Part shown: positions 9,339-17,874 of the stretch, piece after piece
Layout: the number at the start of each line of letters is the position of its first letter
Position numbering within the stretch: the first letter of the stretch is position 1
Source of the DNA: Leisingera sp. NJS204
Lineage (GTDB): Bacteria; Pseudomonadota; Alphaproteobacteria; Rhodobacterales; Rhodobacteraceae
Reading direction: 5' to 3'
Assembly: GCF_004123675.1 (NCBI RefSeq)
Contig: NZ_CP035417.1
Span: 1,851,501-1,915,500 of the forward strand
DNA: 64,000 bases
The notes under the pieces: generated by a model
Told to the model about the DNA's origin: nothing
What the model saw: the letters and a program-made list of their open reading frames with translations, nothing else
Databases searched by the model: none
Position numbers and translations under genes: made by a program

Positions 9339-10706
9339 ATGGACGGCACCGTTCTGGTCGCAGATGACGACCGCACCATCCGCACCGTACTGACCCAGGC
9401 GCTGACGCGCGCGGGCTGCAAAGTGCATGCGACCTCTTCGCTGACCACACTGATGCGCTGGGTGGCCGAGGGGAAAGGCGATGCCGTCATTTCAGACGTG
9501 ATGATGCCGGACGGAAACGGGCTGGAGATGCTGCCCAAGATCCAGGCCGACCGGCCCGGGCTGCCGGTGATCGTGATTTCGGCGCAGAATACCATCATGA
9601 CGGCGATCAAGGCAGAGGAAGCGGAAGCCTACGACTATCTGCCGAAACCTTTTGACCTGCCCGAGCTGATGAAGCGCACGGCCAAAGCATTGGCGGCCAA
9701 GCGGGTGGCGCCTGCAGCCGCAAAGACCGAAGCGCCGGATCAGCCGGAAGAACTGCCGCTGATTGGCCGCAGCGAGGTGATGCAGGCGCTGTACCGGCTG
9801 ATAGCGCGGGTGATGAACACGGAACTGCCGTTGTTGATCACTGGGGAAAGCGGCACGGGTAAGTCTCTGATTGCGCAGGCTATTCATGACTTTTCAGATC
9901 GGCGGACCTTGCCCTTTATCCACGCTGATGCCGCGGCATTGATCGACCTGGAAGGCCCGGCGCGGTTGCTGGCCCAGGCCAAGGGCGGCTCGCTGGTGAT
10001 TGACGAATTGGCGGACCTGCCGGAAGAAGCGCAGGCTCGGCTGGTGCGGATGATGGACACTCCGGGCGACCACGCACCGCGGTTCATCGCCTCCAGTCAG
10101 AAAGACCTGGCGGCGGCGATGGAAGCCGGGGAGCTGCGCCAGGATCTCTACTACCGGATCTGCGGCACCGCGCTGCAAGTGCCGGCGCTGCGGGAACGGG
10201 TGGAGGATATTCCGCTGCTGGCCGAGCATTTCCTGATCCGGGCCGAGAACGAAGGCGCGCCGCACCGCGAGCTGAGCGAGGGCGCGCGCGAAGCGCTGCG
10301 CCATTTCGGTTGGCCCGGCAACGTCCGCCAGCTGGAAAACACCGTCCGGCGGCTGGCGCTGACGGCCCGAAATGAGGAAATCAGCCAGTCCGATGCGGCC
10401 GCTGTGCTGGGGCCGCAAAGCGGGCCGGAGCCTGCGGTGGCAGGTCTTGCCAATGAAAAACTCTCTGAGTCCGTGGCCCGCCATCTGCAGCGCTATTTCG
10501 ATTTGCATGGCGACTTGCTGCCGCCGCCGGGCCTCTATATGCGGTTGCTGCGCGAAGTAGAGACGCCGCTGATCGAAATCTCGCTGACGGCGACCGGCGG
10601 CAACCAGGCGAAATGCGCTGAATTGCTGGGGATCAACCGGAATACTTTGCGAAAGAAGATCACTGATCTGGATATTGAGGTGACACGCCGCCGCAAACTG
10701 ATGTAA
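9339..10706 (+). CDS. ntrC: Nitrogen response regulator NtrC lacking the GAFTGA motif
   Basis: Response regulator of nitrogen metabolism. 455 residues: receiver (phospho-acceptor D53 in [13 protein letters not shown], acidic D10/D11), AAA+ domain with Walker A GESGTGKS (169-176) and a Walker B-like [10 protein letters not shown] (218-227), and a Fis-type HTH at the C terminus ([16 protein letters not shown]). Between Walker A and B the usual ELFGHEKGAFTGA segment is gone; only [17 protein letters not shown] remains. NtrC of Rhodobacter capsulatus has the same loss and activates sigma70 promoters. After the stop a GCCACA-GAAA-TGTGGC hairpin (10711-10726) separates it from ntrY. Confidence 0.95.
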   Translation: MDGTVLVADDDRTIRTVLTQALTRAGCKVHATSSLTTLMRWVAEGKGDAVISDVMMPDGNGLEMLPKIQADRPGLPVIVISAQNTIMTAIKAEEAEAYDYLPKPFDLPELMKRTAKALAAKRVAPAAAKTEAPDQPEELPLIGRSEVMQALYRLIARVMNTELPLLITGESGTGKSLIAQAIHDFSDRRTLPFIHADAAALIDLEGPARLLAQAKGGSLVIDELADLPEEAQARLVRMMDTPGDHAPRFIASSQKDLAAAMEAGELRQDLYYRICGTALQVPALRERVEDIPLLAEHFLIRAENEGAPHRELSEGAREALRHFGWPGNVRQLENTVRRLALTARNEEISQSDAAAVLGPQSGPEPAVAGLANEKLSESVARHLQRYFDLHGDLLPPPGLYMRLLREVETPLIEISLTATGGNQAKCAELLGINRNTLRKKITDLDIEVTRRRKLM

Positions 10707-10806
10707 TATCGCCACAGAAATGTGGCCTTGTTGTGATTTTCCTAGGCAGGGCCACGAGATATGGCGGTGACTCGCAAAGAGTCGCACATCAGGATGAGGG
10801 CAGTCA

Positions 10807-13086
10807 GTGGCGCATAAGTCACATCTGAGGGCAGCATACGGGCCTTTTGCGGCCTTGGACCGGTGGCGGAGAACCCGCCGGGCCCGCAATATCGGCACTA
10901 TCGGGCTGGTGGTGCTGGGGCCGGCTCTGGCACTGGCGACATTCCTTATCATCGGTCCGCTGGGGCAGGGCGCGTCGTCCCGGTCGCTGCGGCTCATTCT
11001 GTTGGCGGATTTGGTCTATATCCTGACCATCGCCGCGCTGGTGATGGCCCAGATTGTCCGCCTGTTTGCCGCGCGGCGCTCCAAGTCAGCGGGATCCCGC
11101 CTGCATCTGAGGCTGATCGGCGCTTTTGGATTTTTGGCACTGATCCCCACAGTCATCGTGGCCGTGTTCGCCGTGTTGACGGTGAATGTCGGGCTGGAGG
11201 GCTGGTTTTCGCAGCGGGTGCGGCAGGTGATCGGCAGCTCTCTGGCAGCGGCGGACGCCTATCAGACGCAGCAGAAAAATGACCTGAGCGAAGATGCCCG
11301 GGCGCTGGCGCGTTACCTGGACAACAGCCGTTCGCGCAGTTTCTTCATCAATGATGCTGAGCTTCGTCTGGTGCTGTCGCAAGGCCAGCTGCAGATTCAG
11401 CGCGGGCTGCGCGAGGCATATATCGTCGACAGCGCCGGCCTGATCCGGGCGCGCGGCGAGCGGTCTTACGAGTTCGATTTCGAGAAGCCGAACAACCGCC
11501 AGATCGGTGCCGCCCGTGCGGACGGGTTTCTGCTGATTGAGGATTGGAACAACAGTGAATTCCGCGCGCTGGTGCGGCTGGAGGCGTTTGTCGACCGGTT
11601 CCTGTACATCAGCCGCGATGTGGACGGCGAGCTTCTGAACCTTCTGGACGACACCCAGGAAACAGCCCATCTGTATCAGCAGCTGGAAAGCGAGCGCGGC
11701 AGGGTGCTGTTTGAATTTGCGCTGCTCTATATCGGTTTTGCAGTGATTCTGATCCTGGCGGCGATGTGGTTGGGAATGTGGTTTGCCGAGCGGCTGTCGC
11801 GTCCGGTCGGACGGCTGACGGTGGCGGCGCAACGGGTTGGCTCCGGCAATTTGGACGTGCAGGTGCCGATTGACGACGGTGGCGATGAAATTTCCCAATT
11901 GGGTCAGTATTTCAATCAGATGACGCGCGAACTTAAGGCGCAGCACGGGCGCCTTGTGGACAACACCCGCCAGATTGAACGCCGCCGCCGCCTGTTTGAT
12001 TCGGTGCTGTCATCGGTGACGTCCGGGGTTGCCGGGCTGGATGCCGACGGGCGTGTCACATTTGTAAACCGCTCGGCTGAGCGGCTGCTGGACTGGCAGG
12101 AGGATCAGCAATCCCTGGCCTTGTCCGTTGCAGTGCCGGAGTTCGGGCCGCTGTTTGTGGAATTGATCGAAACCAGCGCCGAGGTTGTGCAGGAGGAAAT
12201 CAAAGTCACGCGTCAGGGCCGGCTGGAAAACCTGCTGGTGCGGATGTCGCCGCGCCGGTCGGAACAGGGCCGGCTGGAAGGTTATGTGGTGGCGTTTGAT
12301 GATGTGACCGATCTTGTCAGCGCCCAGCGGATGGCGGCCTGGGGCGATGTGGCGCGCCGGATTGCCCATGAGATCAAGAACCCGCTGACCCCGATCCAGC
12401 TGAGCGCGGAGCGGATCAAACGCAAATTCGCGCCCAAACTGGGCGAGGAGAACAGCGATCAGCTGCAATCCATGACCGATGTGATCGTGCGCCAGACCAA
12501 TGATCTGCGCAGGATCGTCGATGAATTCTCGAAATTCGCCCGCATGCCGGAACCGGAGCGGCGCGAAGAGGATCTGGTCAAACTGCTGCGGGACGCGGTA
12601 ATCCTGCAGCAGCAGGGCCAGCCCGGTGTCCGGATCAAGGCGGAGCTGTCCGAGACAGCCATGCCCTCGGATCTGGATGCCACAATGATTGGCCAGGCCT
12701 TGACCAATCTGATCAAAAACGCAGGTGAAGCCATTGAAAGCCTGCAATTAAAGGAAAATCCGCAGGGGCTGGTGCCGGAAATCCGGGTGGCAGCAGTCAA
12801 GGCAGGCAATTTCTATGAAGTCCGTATCGCCGACAACGGCATCGGCTTGCCCGAAGACCGGGCACGGCTGTTTGAGCCTTATGTGACCACGCGGGATGCG
12901 GGCACCGGGCTGGGGCTGCCGATCGTTAAAAAAATCATCGAAGAGCACGGGGGCACGCTGACGCTGGAAGATGCCCCGGTATTCGAGGGACACGCGCATT
13001 ACGGCGCGATGGCGGTAATCCGTCTGCCCGCCGCAAACCGGGCAGCGGCGCCAAACAAGAGCACAGTGAAAGCAGGTCTGACATGA
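10807..13086 (+). CDS. ntrY: Membrane sensor histidine kinase NtrY
   Basis: Inner-membrane kinase partnered with NtrX; in alphaproteobacteria the pair is tied to nitrogen and redox/envelope control. 759 residues from a GTG start with GATGAGGG upstream. Three hydrophobic segments lie at about 30-50, 60-82 and 99-125, then a roughly 170-residue periplasmic sensor part, a fourth segment near 300-322, HAMP, PAS (about 390-500), HisKA (WGDVARRIAHEIKNPLTP, His521) and HATPase (NLIKNAGEAIE, DNGIGLPEDRA, GTGLGLPIVKKII). The stop overlaps the ntrX start by 4 nt. Confidence 0.95.
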   Translation: MAHKSHLRAAYGPFAALDRWRRTRRARNIGTIGLVVLGPALALATFLIIGPLGQGASSRSLRLILLADLVYILTIAALVMAQIVRLFAARRSKSAGSRLHLRLIGAFGFLALIPTVIVAVFAVLTVNVGLEGWFSQRVRQVIGSSLAAADAYQTQQKNDLSEDARALARYLDNSRSRSFFINDAELRLVLSQGQLQIQRGLREAYIVDSAGLIRARGERSYEFDFEKPNNRQIGAARADGFLLIEDWNNSEFRALVRLEAFVDRFLYISRDVDGELLNLLDDTQETAHLYQQLESERGRVLFEFALLYIGFAVILILAAMWLGMWFAERLSRPVGRLTVAAQRVGSGNLDVQVPIDDGGDEISQLGQYFNQMTRELKAQHGRLVDNTRQIERRRRLFDSVLSSVTSGVAGLDADGRVTFVNRSAERLLDWQEDQQSLALSVAVPEFGPLFVELIETSAEVVQEEIKVTRQGRLENLLVRMSPRRSEQGRLEGYVVAFDDVTDLVSAQRMAAWGDVARRIAHEIKNPLTPIQLSAERIKRKFAPKLGEENSDQLQSMTDVIVRQTNDLRRIVDEFSKFARMPEPERREEDLVKLLRDAVILQQQGQPGVRIKAELSETAMPSDLDATMIGQALTNLIKNAGEAIESLQLKENPQGLVPEIRVAAVKAGNFYEVRIADNGIGLPEDRARLFEPYVTTRDAGTGLGLPIVKKIIEEHGGTLTLEDAPVFEGHAHYGAMAVIRLPAANRAAAPNKSTVKAGLT

Positions 13087-14492
13087 GTGACATTCTGATT
13101 GTAGATGACGAGCGCGACATCCGGGAACTGGTCTCGGATATTCTTGAGGATGAAGGCTATGCCACCCGAAAGGCTGCCAATTCCGACGAATGCATGGCCC
13201 GTCTGGAAGACGCCGAACCGGCGCTGATGATCCTGGATATCTGGCTGAAAGACAGCCAGATGGACGGCATCGATATTCTGAAGGCGGTTAAGCGCGACAA
13301 TCCGGAAGTTCCGGTGGTGATCATTTCCGGACACGGCAACATCGAAATCGCTGTCGCAGCGATCAAGCAGGGGGCCTATGATTTCATCGAGAAGCCCTTC
13401 AATATCGACCAGCTGATGGTGGTGATCCGCCGCGCGATGGAAACCTCGCGCCTGCGCCGGGAAAATTCGGATCTCAAGCGCAGGGATACAGGCCCGGCGG
13501 AAATGATCGGCACCTCTGCGTCGTTCCGGACGTTGATCAGCCAGCTGGACAAGGTGACCAAGTCGAACGGCAGGGTAATGCTGACCGGACCGGCCGGCAG
13601 CGGCAAAGAGATTGCTGCGCGCTATATCCATGCCAATTCAAACCGGGCGTCCGCGCCATTCATCACCGTCAACTGTGCCAGTATCGAACCCGACCGGATG
13701 GAAGAGGTTCTGTTCGGCCGCGAATCCTCGGAGCGCGGGGTGGAACCCGGCTTGCTGGAACAGGCGCATGGCGGTGTGGTGTTCTTTGATGAAGTTGCCG
13801 ATATGCCGCTGGGAACCCAGTCCAAGATTTTGCGGGTGCTGGTGGATCAGCAGTTCCAGCGGGTTGGCGGTTCGGACAAAATCCGTGTCGATCTGCGGGT
13901 GGTTTCCGCCACCAACAAAGACCTGGATGCAGAAATCGAAGCAGGCGGGTTCCGGCAAGAGCTGTATCACCGGCTGAATGTGGTGCCGGTTGCGGTGCCG
14001 TCGCTGGCGGACCGGCGCGAGGATATTCCGCTGCTGGCCGGTCATTTCATTGCCCAGTTCAACGAAGCCCAGGGGCTGCCGCTGCGGGTGCTGACCGAAG
14101 AGGCGGTGGCGTTGATGCAGACCATGCTATGGCCGGGCAACGTGCGCCAGCTTAAGAATCTGGTGGAGCGGGTGCTGATCCTTGGCGATGGCAGCGGCCC
14201 GATCGAGGCCAAGGATTTGCCGCGCGAAGAAGACAAGCCGCAGGAGGAGGGCCGGGTGGTCCTGTCCGGCGCGCTGGCGACATTGCCGCTGCGCGAGGCG
14301 CGGGAGGCGTTTGAGCGCGAATACCTGCTGACCCAGATCAATCGCTTTGGCGGCAACATCAGCCGCACGGCGTCGTTTGTCGGCATGGAGCGGTCTGCGC
14401 TGCACCGCAAGCTGAAGTCGCTGGGGGTGGTGACCTCCAACAAGGCAGGCGCCCGGGTGGCGCATGTGGAGGCCGAGGAAGAGCAGGCCTGA
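13083..14492 (+). CDS. ntrX: Response regulator NtrX lacking the GAFTGA motif
   Basis: Partner of NtrY. 469 residues: receiver with phospho-acceptor D52 (MILDIWLKDSQ), AAA+ domain with Walker A GPAGSGKE (169-176) and Walker B VVFFDEVADM (232-241), and a C-terminal HTH (ISRTASFVGMERSALHRKLKSL). In place of the GAFTGA loop the protein reads VLFGRESSERGVEPGLLEQA (209-228), so contact with sigma54 is unlikely, as also noted for Rhodobacterales NtrX. Last gene of the ntr block; a strong GC hairpin follows. Confidence 0.95.
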   Translation: MSDILIVDDERDIRELVSDILEDEGYATRKAANSDECMARLEDAEPALMILDIWLKDSQMDGIDILKAVKRDNPEVPVVIISGHGNIEIAVAAIKQGAYDFIEKPFNIDQLMVVIRRAMETSRLRRENSDLKRRDTGPAEMIGTSASFRTLISQLDKVTKSNGRVMLTGPAGSGKEIAARYIHANSNRASAPFITVNCASIEPDRMEEVLFGRESSERGVEPGLLEQAHGGVVFFDEVADMPLGTQSKILRVLVDQQFQRVGGSDKIRVDLRVVSATNKDLDAEIEAGGFRQELYHRLNVVPVAVPSLADRREDIPLLAGHFIAQFNEAQGLPLRVLTEEAVALMQTMLWPGNVRQLKNLVERVLILGDGSGPIEAKDLPREEDKPQEEGRVVLSGALATLPLREAREAFEREYLLTQINRFGGNISRTASFVGMERSALHRKLKSLGVVTSNKAGARVAHVEAEEEQA

Positions 14493-14497
14493 TTAGG

Positions 14498-14532
14498 CCG
14501 CCATTGCGCCCGGCACCACCGGGCGCAGGCGG
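14498..14532. terminator. Long GC hairpin between convergent ntrX and caspase gene
   Basis: TGCGCCCGG (14505-14513) pairs perfectly with CCGGGCGCA (14519-14527) around a CACCA loop, extended by CCGCC/GGCGG across a 2-nt bulge. No U-tract on either strand. The site between convergent stops makes a bidirectional transcript end likely. Confidence 0.5.
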
Positions 14533-14547
14533 TGCTGCATCATAGGG

Positions 14548-16881
14548 TCAGAACAGGTCCTGGCGGATCGGGTTCAGCGCAAAATGGATCTGCGAGGCCA
14601 GTCGCAGCTGGCTGATGGCATCGCCGGGAACGGTTGCGGGCAGACCTGCCTTGCGCGCCCAATTGCCCAGTTGCTTGCGGGATGACGGGCCGAACTGGCC
14701 GTCGATGGCAATTCCGGCCCCCAGCTGGCGCAGGATGTACTGGGTGCCTGCGGCAACGTCTGTTTCAGCCATGCCGGTCAGCAATTCCCGCGCTGCGGCG
14801 CGTGCATCGGGATCGTTCAAAGCCATCGCCTTGCCTGCCCGCGCAGCAGCAGCATGGGCGGGGATCCGGTCCGGCAGCCTGTTAAGGGCTACCCAAGCGC
14901 CGTTCGAACCACCCCAGGCGTCGCCGCGCGACAGCCCCATGTCATACCATTCCAGTGCTTCAGCTGCGTCGCTGCCGGGCAAGTCGCCGCCCATGATCAT
15001 CCGGCCGATCTCAGCCGGGGCATGGGGATGGCCAAGCTGTGCGGCCTCGGCAAACAGCGCGCGCGCTTTTTCCTTGTCCACCGCCTGGCCCGCGCCGCCG
15101 TCGCGGTAGACATAGCCAAGGTTGGCGGTGCCATAGATATCGCCGCGTCCGGCAGAGGCCTGCAGGTAGGAGAAGCCGCGCTCCGGCTGCGCCAGCTCAT
15201 CGCCGCTCCATAGAAAGAAAACCCCAAGTTCGTTCATCGAATAGGTATGGCCCAGCTCCACTGCGCGGCTCAGCAGGTCAAAACCGCGCCGCTTTTCCTC
15301 CGGGGTGCTGCTTTTTCGCAAAAGCCGCTTGCCTCTGGCGTGCATCGAGAAGGGGTCGCCTGCCTCAATCCCCTTGTCCCACAGGGCAAAGGCCTTGTCC
15401 GGGTTGTAGGGGATGGGCACTGTTTCGCGGTCGACATTCGGGGTGACATGCAGATATGCGACGGCGTTATAGGCGCGGACGTGGTCCAATTCTGCGGCTT
15501 TTTCAAAAGCTTCATAGGCTTCGATCAAGCGGCCCTGACCCTGCAGCGCGCGGCCCAGCTGATAGTGCAGGCGGCCGATATCCGGCGCGGCCCCGACAGC
15601 ATCGCGGCAGGCAGCCTCGGCATCCTTAAGGTTGATTTCATTGGGGTAACGGTAAAGGCCAACCCCCTGCAGATCCAGCAGATCACCGGCTTCCAGGTCG
15701 CATTGCCGGGCGATCATTTCCAGGTTCACGGTCACGTCCCGCACCGCGCCGGCCTGGGCCAGGCGCAGCACCATCCGGTCCTTGCGGACCTGTCCGCCAT
15801 CCTTGCGGGCAGGAAGCTCGGTCAGTTTCGGCGCATAGCTGAGGCTGAGACCGCTGCTGTCCCCGGTTTGCAGCGACGTCACGCCGGAAGAGGGCGATTC
15901 AATAATTGAAACCGTTGTGCCTGCACTGACATAAGGGCTGATCTCCGGCGCCAGTTCCAGCGCGCGGCCCAACGGGATTTTCACCGACAGCACGGCGGGC
16001 ATCCGGTCAAGGCCGGCCGCTTCGGTTTCGGCTTCAGCCTTGGCAATGTTCAATGACCGCTCTGCCGGGCGCAGATAGACCTTCTGCATCAGCGTCGAGC
16101 TTTCCCATGGCACCTGAGTGTTGCCGGTCGCCGCATAAACGTCGCCGCGAATTGCCGAAAGGACAGTCATTGCATCTTCGTCAGGCCGGTCCGGAAAATG
16201 ACGCACGACCGAGGCGGTGTAAGGGCTGTTGCCGCCAGGCTCGCCATCCAGCGCCGTGGCGCCGGGAGACGTTGAAAACGCCACCAGCGTGTTGAGCGGC
16301 GGGCGGAACACGTCAAATCCCTCGCGCGCTTCGTAAAGCTGGGCGCCGACCTCAGCGTTGAGCTTGGCATCCGGCACGGGATTGTCGCGGCAGGAATCCA
16401 GCATCAGGATCTGGCTGCCTGCCTTGCCGCCGAGAATGGCAGAGACGCGGTCAAGGGTGACTGACTGGAAAGGCAGATCGTGAATGCCAGTAAGTTCCGC
16501 GTCACTGGTCAGCAGGTAATTGCGCCGCCCCAGCTGAATACCGTGGCCTGCATAGTAGAAGAACACCTGGCTGCCGTCGCGGATATTAAGAGCGGCCTGG
16601 CGCAGCAGCGCTTCAAACCCGCGCTTGTCCAGGTCATAGCCTTCGTAAACCGTATAGCCGAAGGAGCTGAGCATTTCAGCCATGGCCTTGGCATCCTGGC
16701 GGGTGTTGGTCAGGTCAGTGACGTGGTCATAGTCCTGAATGCCGACAACGATGGCGGTTTCCGGGGCATTGCCCCGTTCGCTGGTTTCATATGCCGCTTG
16801 GGCGGCCGTTGCCGGCAGCAGCGCTGTGCCGGTCAAAAGGGCTGCTGCAAGGGAGGGGATTCTGGAATGATGGGGGATCAT
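14548..16881 (-). CDS. Secreted caspase-like (C14) protein with Sel1/TPR repeats and C-terminal PGB-like domain
   Basis: A 777-residue exported multidomain protein. Signal peptide 1-30 (cleavage after AQA). The caspase p20-type domain (about 41-250) has catalytic His113 in FYYAGHGIQ and Cys164 in LDSCRDNP, both intact. Residues 290-400 look beta-rich, with no family I recognise. About 400-680 hold TPR/Sel1 repeats (e.g. YNAVAYLHV, SMNELGVFFL, GTANLGYVYRDGG, HAPAEIGRMIMGG). The end (AIDGQFGPSSRKQLGNWAR) resembles a peptidoglycan-binding-like domain. Orthocaspases cleave after Arg/Lys in known cases; the target here is unknown. It starts 14 nt after the Gly-rich lipoprotein stop, probably in one operon. 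Confidence 0.85.
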   Translation of the reverse strand: MIPHHSRIPSLAAALLTGTALLPATAAQAAYETSERGNAPETAIVVGIQDYDHVTDLTNTRQDAKAMAEMLSSFGYTVYEGYDLDKRGFEALLRQAALNIRDGSQVFFYYAGHGIQLGRRNYLLTSDAELTGIHDLPFQSVTLDRVSAILGGKAGSQILMLDSCRDNPVPDAKLNAEVGAQLYEAREGFDVFRPPLNTLVAFSTSPGATALDGEPGGNSPYTASVVRHFPDRPDEDAMTVLSAIRGDVYAATGNTQVPWESSTLMQKVYLRPAERSLNIAKAEAETEAAGLDRMPAVLSVKIPLGRALELAPEISPYVSAGTTVSIIESPSSGVTSLQTGDSSGLSLSYAPKLTELPARKDGGQVRKDRMVLRLAQAGAVRDVTVNLEMIARQCDLEAGDLLDLQGVGLYRYPNEINLKDAEAACRDAVGAAPDIGRLHYQLGRALQGQGRLIEAYEAFEKAAELDHVRAYNAVAYLHVTPNVDRETVPIPYNPDKAFALWDKGIEAGDPFSMHARGKRLLRKSSTPEEKRRGFDLLSRAVELGHTYSMNELGVFFLWSGDELAQPERGFSYLQASAGRGDIYGTANLGYVYRDGGAGQAVDKEKARALFAEAAQLGHPHAPAEIGRMIMGGDLPGSDAAEALEWYDMGLSRGDAWGGSNGAWVALNRLPDRIPAHAAAARAGKAMALNDPDARAAARELLTGMAETDVAAGTQYILRQLGAGIAIDGQFGPSSRKQLGNWARKAGLPATVPGDAISQLRLASQIHFALNPIRQDLF

Positions 16882-16895
16882 GGCAGCATCCGGGT

Positions 16896-17180
16896 TTAAC
16901 CCCAGCCTCCGCCGCCGCCACCGCCACCGCCGGAACCACCGCCGCCGCCGCCGGAACCTCCGCCACCGCCGCCTTGATAGGCAGGTTCAGGCGCTTCTTC
17001 TGCCGGGATGACCGGTGCCCTGGGAGCCGCTGCAGGTGCCGGCCGCGTTGCTGGCGCGCTGTATGTTGCAGATGCCGGCGCTGGGGCTGCCGCCGGTGGC
17101 GGGGCAATCGGTGCCACGGGTTCGCAGGCGGCTGTCACAGCTGCAAGAGGCAGCGCGGCAAACAGGAAATGTATCCGCAT
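16896..17180 (-). CDS. Small Gly-rich putative lipoprotein upstream of the caspase gene
   Basis: A 94-residue protein. Residues 1-19 form a signal peptide ending in a lipobox-like VTAAC (Cys19). Then comes a Pro/Ala-rich linker (20-68) and a tail of only Gly and Ser (blocks of 6-9 Gly split by single Ser) closing with Trp-Gly. The AAGG ribosome site lies 7 nt before the ATG, and the low-complexity tail keeps frame to a proper stop. No known family is recognised; such tails occur in surface-exposed flexible proteins. The tight spacing to the caspase-like gene suggests joint expression. Confidence 0.65.
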   Translation of the reverse strand: MRIHFLFAALPLAAVTAACEPVAPIAPPPAAAPAPASATYSAPATRPAPAAAPRAPVIPAEEAPEPAYQGGGGGGSGGGGGGSGGGGGGGGGWG

Positions 17181-17293
17181 CGGGTACCTTTCTTTATGAA
17201 ATACTGGTCAACAAACAATCCGGCGCCAGCTTACTTGAACCGGTGGCGCAATTCAAAGTTAGCCTGCCGCGCATTTTCGGCAAGGGAGTGCGC

Positions 17294-17761
17294 CTAGCCG
17301 CCGGTGCGGATGCTGACGCTGCCATCCTTGTTGCGCTGCGCGCAGGATGCTTCGCTCAGCGGGGCCAGCTGCGGTCCGGCTACGGCGGCGGGGTTGCGCC
17401 GGGTGCAGCGTTTCAGCGCGATCTGCTGGTAGCCCTTGGATGCCATGCAGGATTTCTCCAGCCGCAGGCGCAGGGGTCTGTTCACATCCACCGTGTAGAT
17501 GCCACCGTTCACCCAGTAACCGGGCCGGTAATAACAGCTGCCGCCGGAACAGACTTTGCGGCCGGGGTGGAAAACCGGGGGATGCTGGCGGATTTCATTG
17601 GCGACGGGCGCATCCCGCAGCGATTGTGCCGCACAGCCAAGCTCATCACTTTGCAGGCGCGAGACTTCTGCCCCCTGCCTGTAATAAACAGGAAGCGGTC
17701 CGCAGGCCGCCGTGCCAAGCAGCAGGACCAAGGCCGCCATGATCGTTCGATCCTTGCACAT
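17294..17761 (-). CDS. Putative lipoprotein of unknown function
   Basis: A 155-residue exported protein starting MCKDRTIMAALVLLLGTAAC, with the lipid-attachment Cys at residue 20. A second ATG at 17740 (residue 8) has AAGGA 10 nt upstream and could be the real start, but it drops the charged N-region. The mature part contains several Cys and a CSGGSCYYRPGYWVNGGIYTVDVNRPLRL stretch (split here over the middle of the protein) with a predicted beta character. I recognise no characterised family. It is divergent from trkA, and a gap of 113 nt separates it from the Gly-rich lipoprotein gene. Confidence 0.65.
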   Translation of the reverse strand: MCKDRTIMAALVLLLGTAACGPLPVYYRQGAEVSRLQSDELGCAAQSLRDAPVANEIRQHPPVFHPGRKVCSGGSCYYRPGYWVNGGIYTVDVNRPLRLRLEKSCMASKGYQQIALKRCTRRNPAAVAGPQLAPLSEASCAQRNKDGSVSIRTGG

Positions 17762-17874
17762 ACGCAAAGAATGACTGCAATCAGAGCAAGTTACAATTAA
17801 ATTGACCGTGAAAGCGGCTTCTGTCATTCACATCGGGCGAAACTCCGCCCGAAATTCCGCCAAGGGACACGCAA

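Noticed and set aside
16896-16990. Short tandem-like repeat that might suggest a CRISPR or satellite array
   Set aside because: It is the codon repeat of the Gly/Ser tail inside a coding frame; there are no spacers and no cas genes.
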